NCBI GenBank assembly: GCA_900556545.1
Contig: USPE01000102.1
Location: forward strand, 1 to 6,965
Reading direction: 5' to 3'
DNA from: an uncultured Peptococcaceae bacterium
GTDB taxonomy: Bacteria > Bacillota > Peptococcia > Peptococcales > Peptococcaceae
DNA length: 6,965 nucleotides
Positions 6,082 through 6,965 of this stretch are shown in pieces. Under the pieces are notes generated by a model that searched no databases, had not been told where the DNA came from, and saw only the letters and a program-made list of their open reading frames with translations. Each line of letters begins with the position of its first letter. Position 1 is the first letter of the stretch. The position numbers and the translations under genes were made by a program.

Positions 6082-6965
6082 TTATTCTGCTGTATCCGGC
6101 AAGATCTGATGCACAACGGCACCTTCAGCCTGAGCCGGCAATCTTACACCCATAATAGCCGCAACCGTTGGCGCCAGGTCAACCTGACGAATCATACGCT
6201 CCATCGTATAGCCGGATTTTACACCCGGACCGGCTGCAACAAAGATAGGTGATACAGATGTACCAAAATATCCTTCTGTGGTTGGCAGTGCGTCACCATG
6301 CAAACGGTTAAAGCCTTCCTCCAGGAAGTAAATAATATCACCGCAGCGTTCACCGCTCATACCCAACAGCACAGCATCCTTATTGCGCATTGCAATATTG
6401 ACAACACGTTTTCCATGCATTCTGTAGTTGTATAAATCATCAATAATCTGCCGTTCCAAATCATATTTATCCGCCGGATCTACACAGCCATGATCATTTC
6501 TGCCTTTCAGATTGATATAAATATGGTTGCCGCGCGGCGCTACCGCTCTGGTTTTTTCCCAGTCGATTTCACGAATTTCATTGCCGTTTTCATCTTTTTT
6601 AAATACAGTATAACCTAATTCTTTCAATACACCCACATTCATAACAAAGCCTTCACCCAAGAATGGCAGTTCATCTTCTTCACTGCACAATAACCCATGG
6701 TCAGATGTCAAAATCAAAGTCCAGCCTTTATCCATCAACGGCATCAAACGGGATACATAATCATCCGCCTGCAGATAGATTTCTTCTAAAAAGCCCTGAT
6801 ATACGGTTTCGTCATGGTCACTGCCATAAGCTTCTCTATGTTTTGCCCATCTCCAGCATACATGGCCAATATGGTCGCAGCTGTGCATATGGGTAAACAC
6901 TGCTTCATAATCATTTTCTTCAATCAAACCCAATAACGCCTGCGCCTGCCACTTTTCAAAATAAT
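6082..6965 (-). CDS. Alkaline phosphatase superfamily protein, type I phosphodiesterase / nucleotide pyrophosphatase-like (5' end off window)
   Basis: The frame is open to the window edge. The TTG at 6933 is internal (upstream residues YFEKWQAQAL continue the fold), so the N-terminus, with the catalytic Thr/Ser nucleophile, is missing. About 293 residues are visible. Motifs of the metal-dependent phosphodiesterase fold are D30-x3-H34 (SCDHIGH), one metal site in NPP enzymes, and D88-H89 (LTSDHG), the second site. The C-terminal half has the conserved-looking GNHIYINLKGR, RNKDAVLLG, CGDIIYFLEEG, PIFVAAGPGVKSG and QVDLAPTVAAIMG blocks. Members hydrolyse phosphodiesters, nucleotides or phospho-sugars; the substrate here is unknown. 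No signal peptide can be judged. The third metal His expected in GTH-type motifs is not obvious (GTS at 234-236). It has its own terminator and is upstream of, but not in, the zinc-ribbon operon. Confidence 0.88.
   Translation of the reverse strand, partial: YFEKWQAQALLGLIEENDYEAVFTHMHSCDHIGHVCWRWAKHREAYGSDHDETVYQGFLEEIYLQADDYVSRLMPLMDKGWTLILTSDHGLLCSEEDELPFLGEGFVMNVGVLKELGYTVFKKDENGNEIREIDWEKTRAVAPRGNHIYINLKGRNDHGCVDPADKYDLERQIIDDLYNYRMHGKRVVNIAMRNKDAVLLGMSGERCGDIIYFLEEGFNRLHGDALPTTEGYFGTSVSPIFVAAGPGVKSGYTMERMIRQVDLAPTVAAIMGVRLPAQAEGAVVHQILPDTAE

Overview
The window looks like chromosome of a Bacillota-type bacterium. The evidence is a MetRS with a C-terminal tRNA-binding extension followed at once by tatD (the metS-tatD pairing common in that phylum), AG-rich Shine-Dalgarno sites, moderate GC and intrinsic terminators. 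A Negativicutes-like anaerobe is my best guess, from general feel for the protein sequences rather than from any marker gene. No phage, IS, CRISPR, tRNA or rRNA was found.

Layout. (1) 1-1910, plus strand: the 3' part of metG, from the KMSKS loop to the stop, then tatD 8 nt later, closed by a hairpin at 1929-1969 that can terminate transcription in both directions. (2) 2010-3446, minus strand: a membrane permease that looks like a divergent SLC13/DASS-type anion symporter, convergent with tatD. Its upstream region (3447-3718) holds a candidate -10 box, a 7-bp inverted repeat and an 8-bp tandem repeat. (3) 3719-5950, minus strand: a compact three-gene unit. In transcription order it is a CxxC/CxxC zinc-ribbon-like protein, a YlmA/COG1119-type ABC ATPase (overlapping by 17 nt) and a 311-aa soluble protein I do not recognise (15 nt further on). 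A terminator with 20-bp perfect arms ends it. A 12-bp tandem repeat lies just upstream of its first gene. (4) 6011-6965, minus strand: the C-terminal part of an alkaline-phosphatase-superfamily (type I phosphodiesterase/nucleotide pyrophosphatase) protein with its own terminator; its 5' end is off the window.

How the parts work together. metG and tatD are a housekeeping pair (tRNA charging; TatD nuclease). The permease probably imports an organic or inorganic anion and is transcribed alone. The three-gene unit is the least explained part. It pairs an ABC ATPase that has no membrane partner in view with a metal-binding-type small protein and an orphan protein, so its function (transport, or a soluble ATPase role) cannot be settled from the window. 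I saw no clear new system; this operon and its unusual repeats are the best candidates for follow-up.
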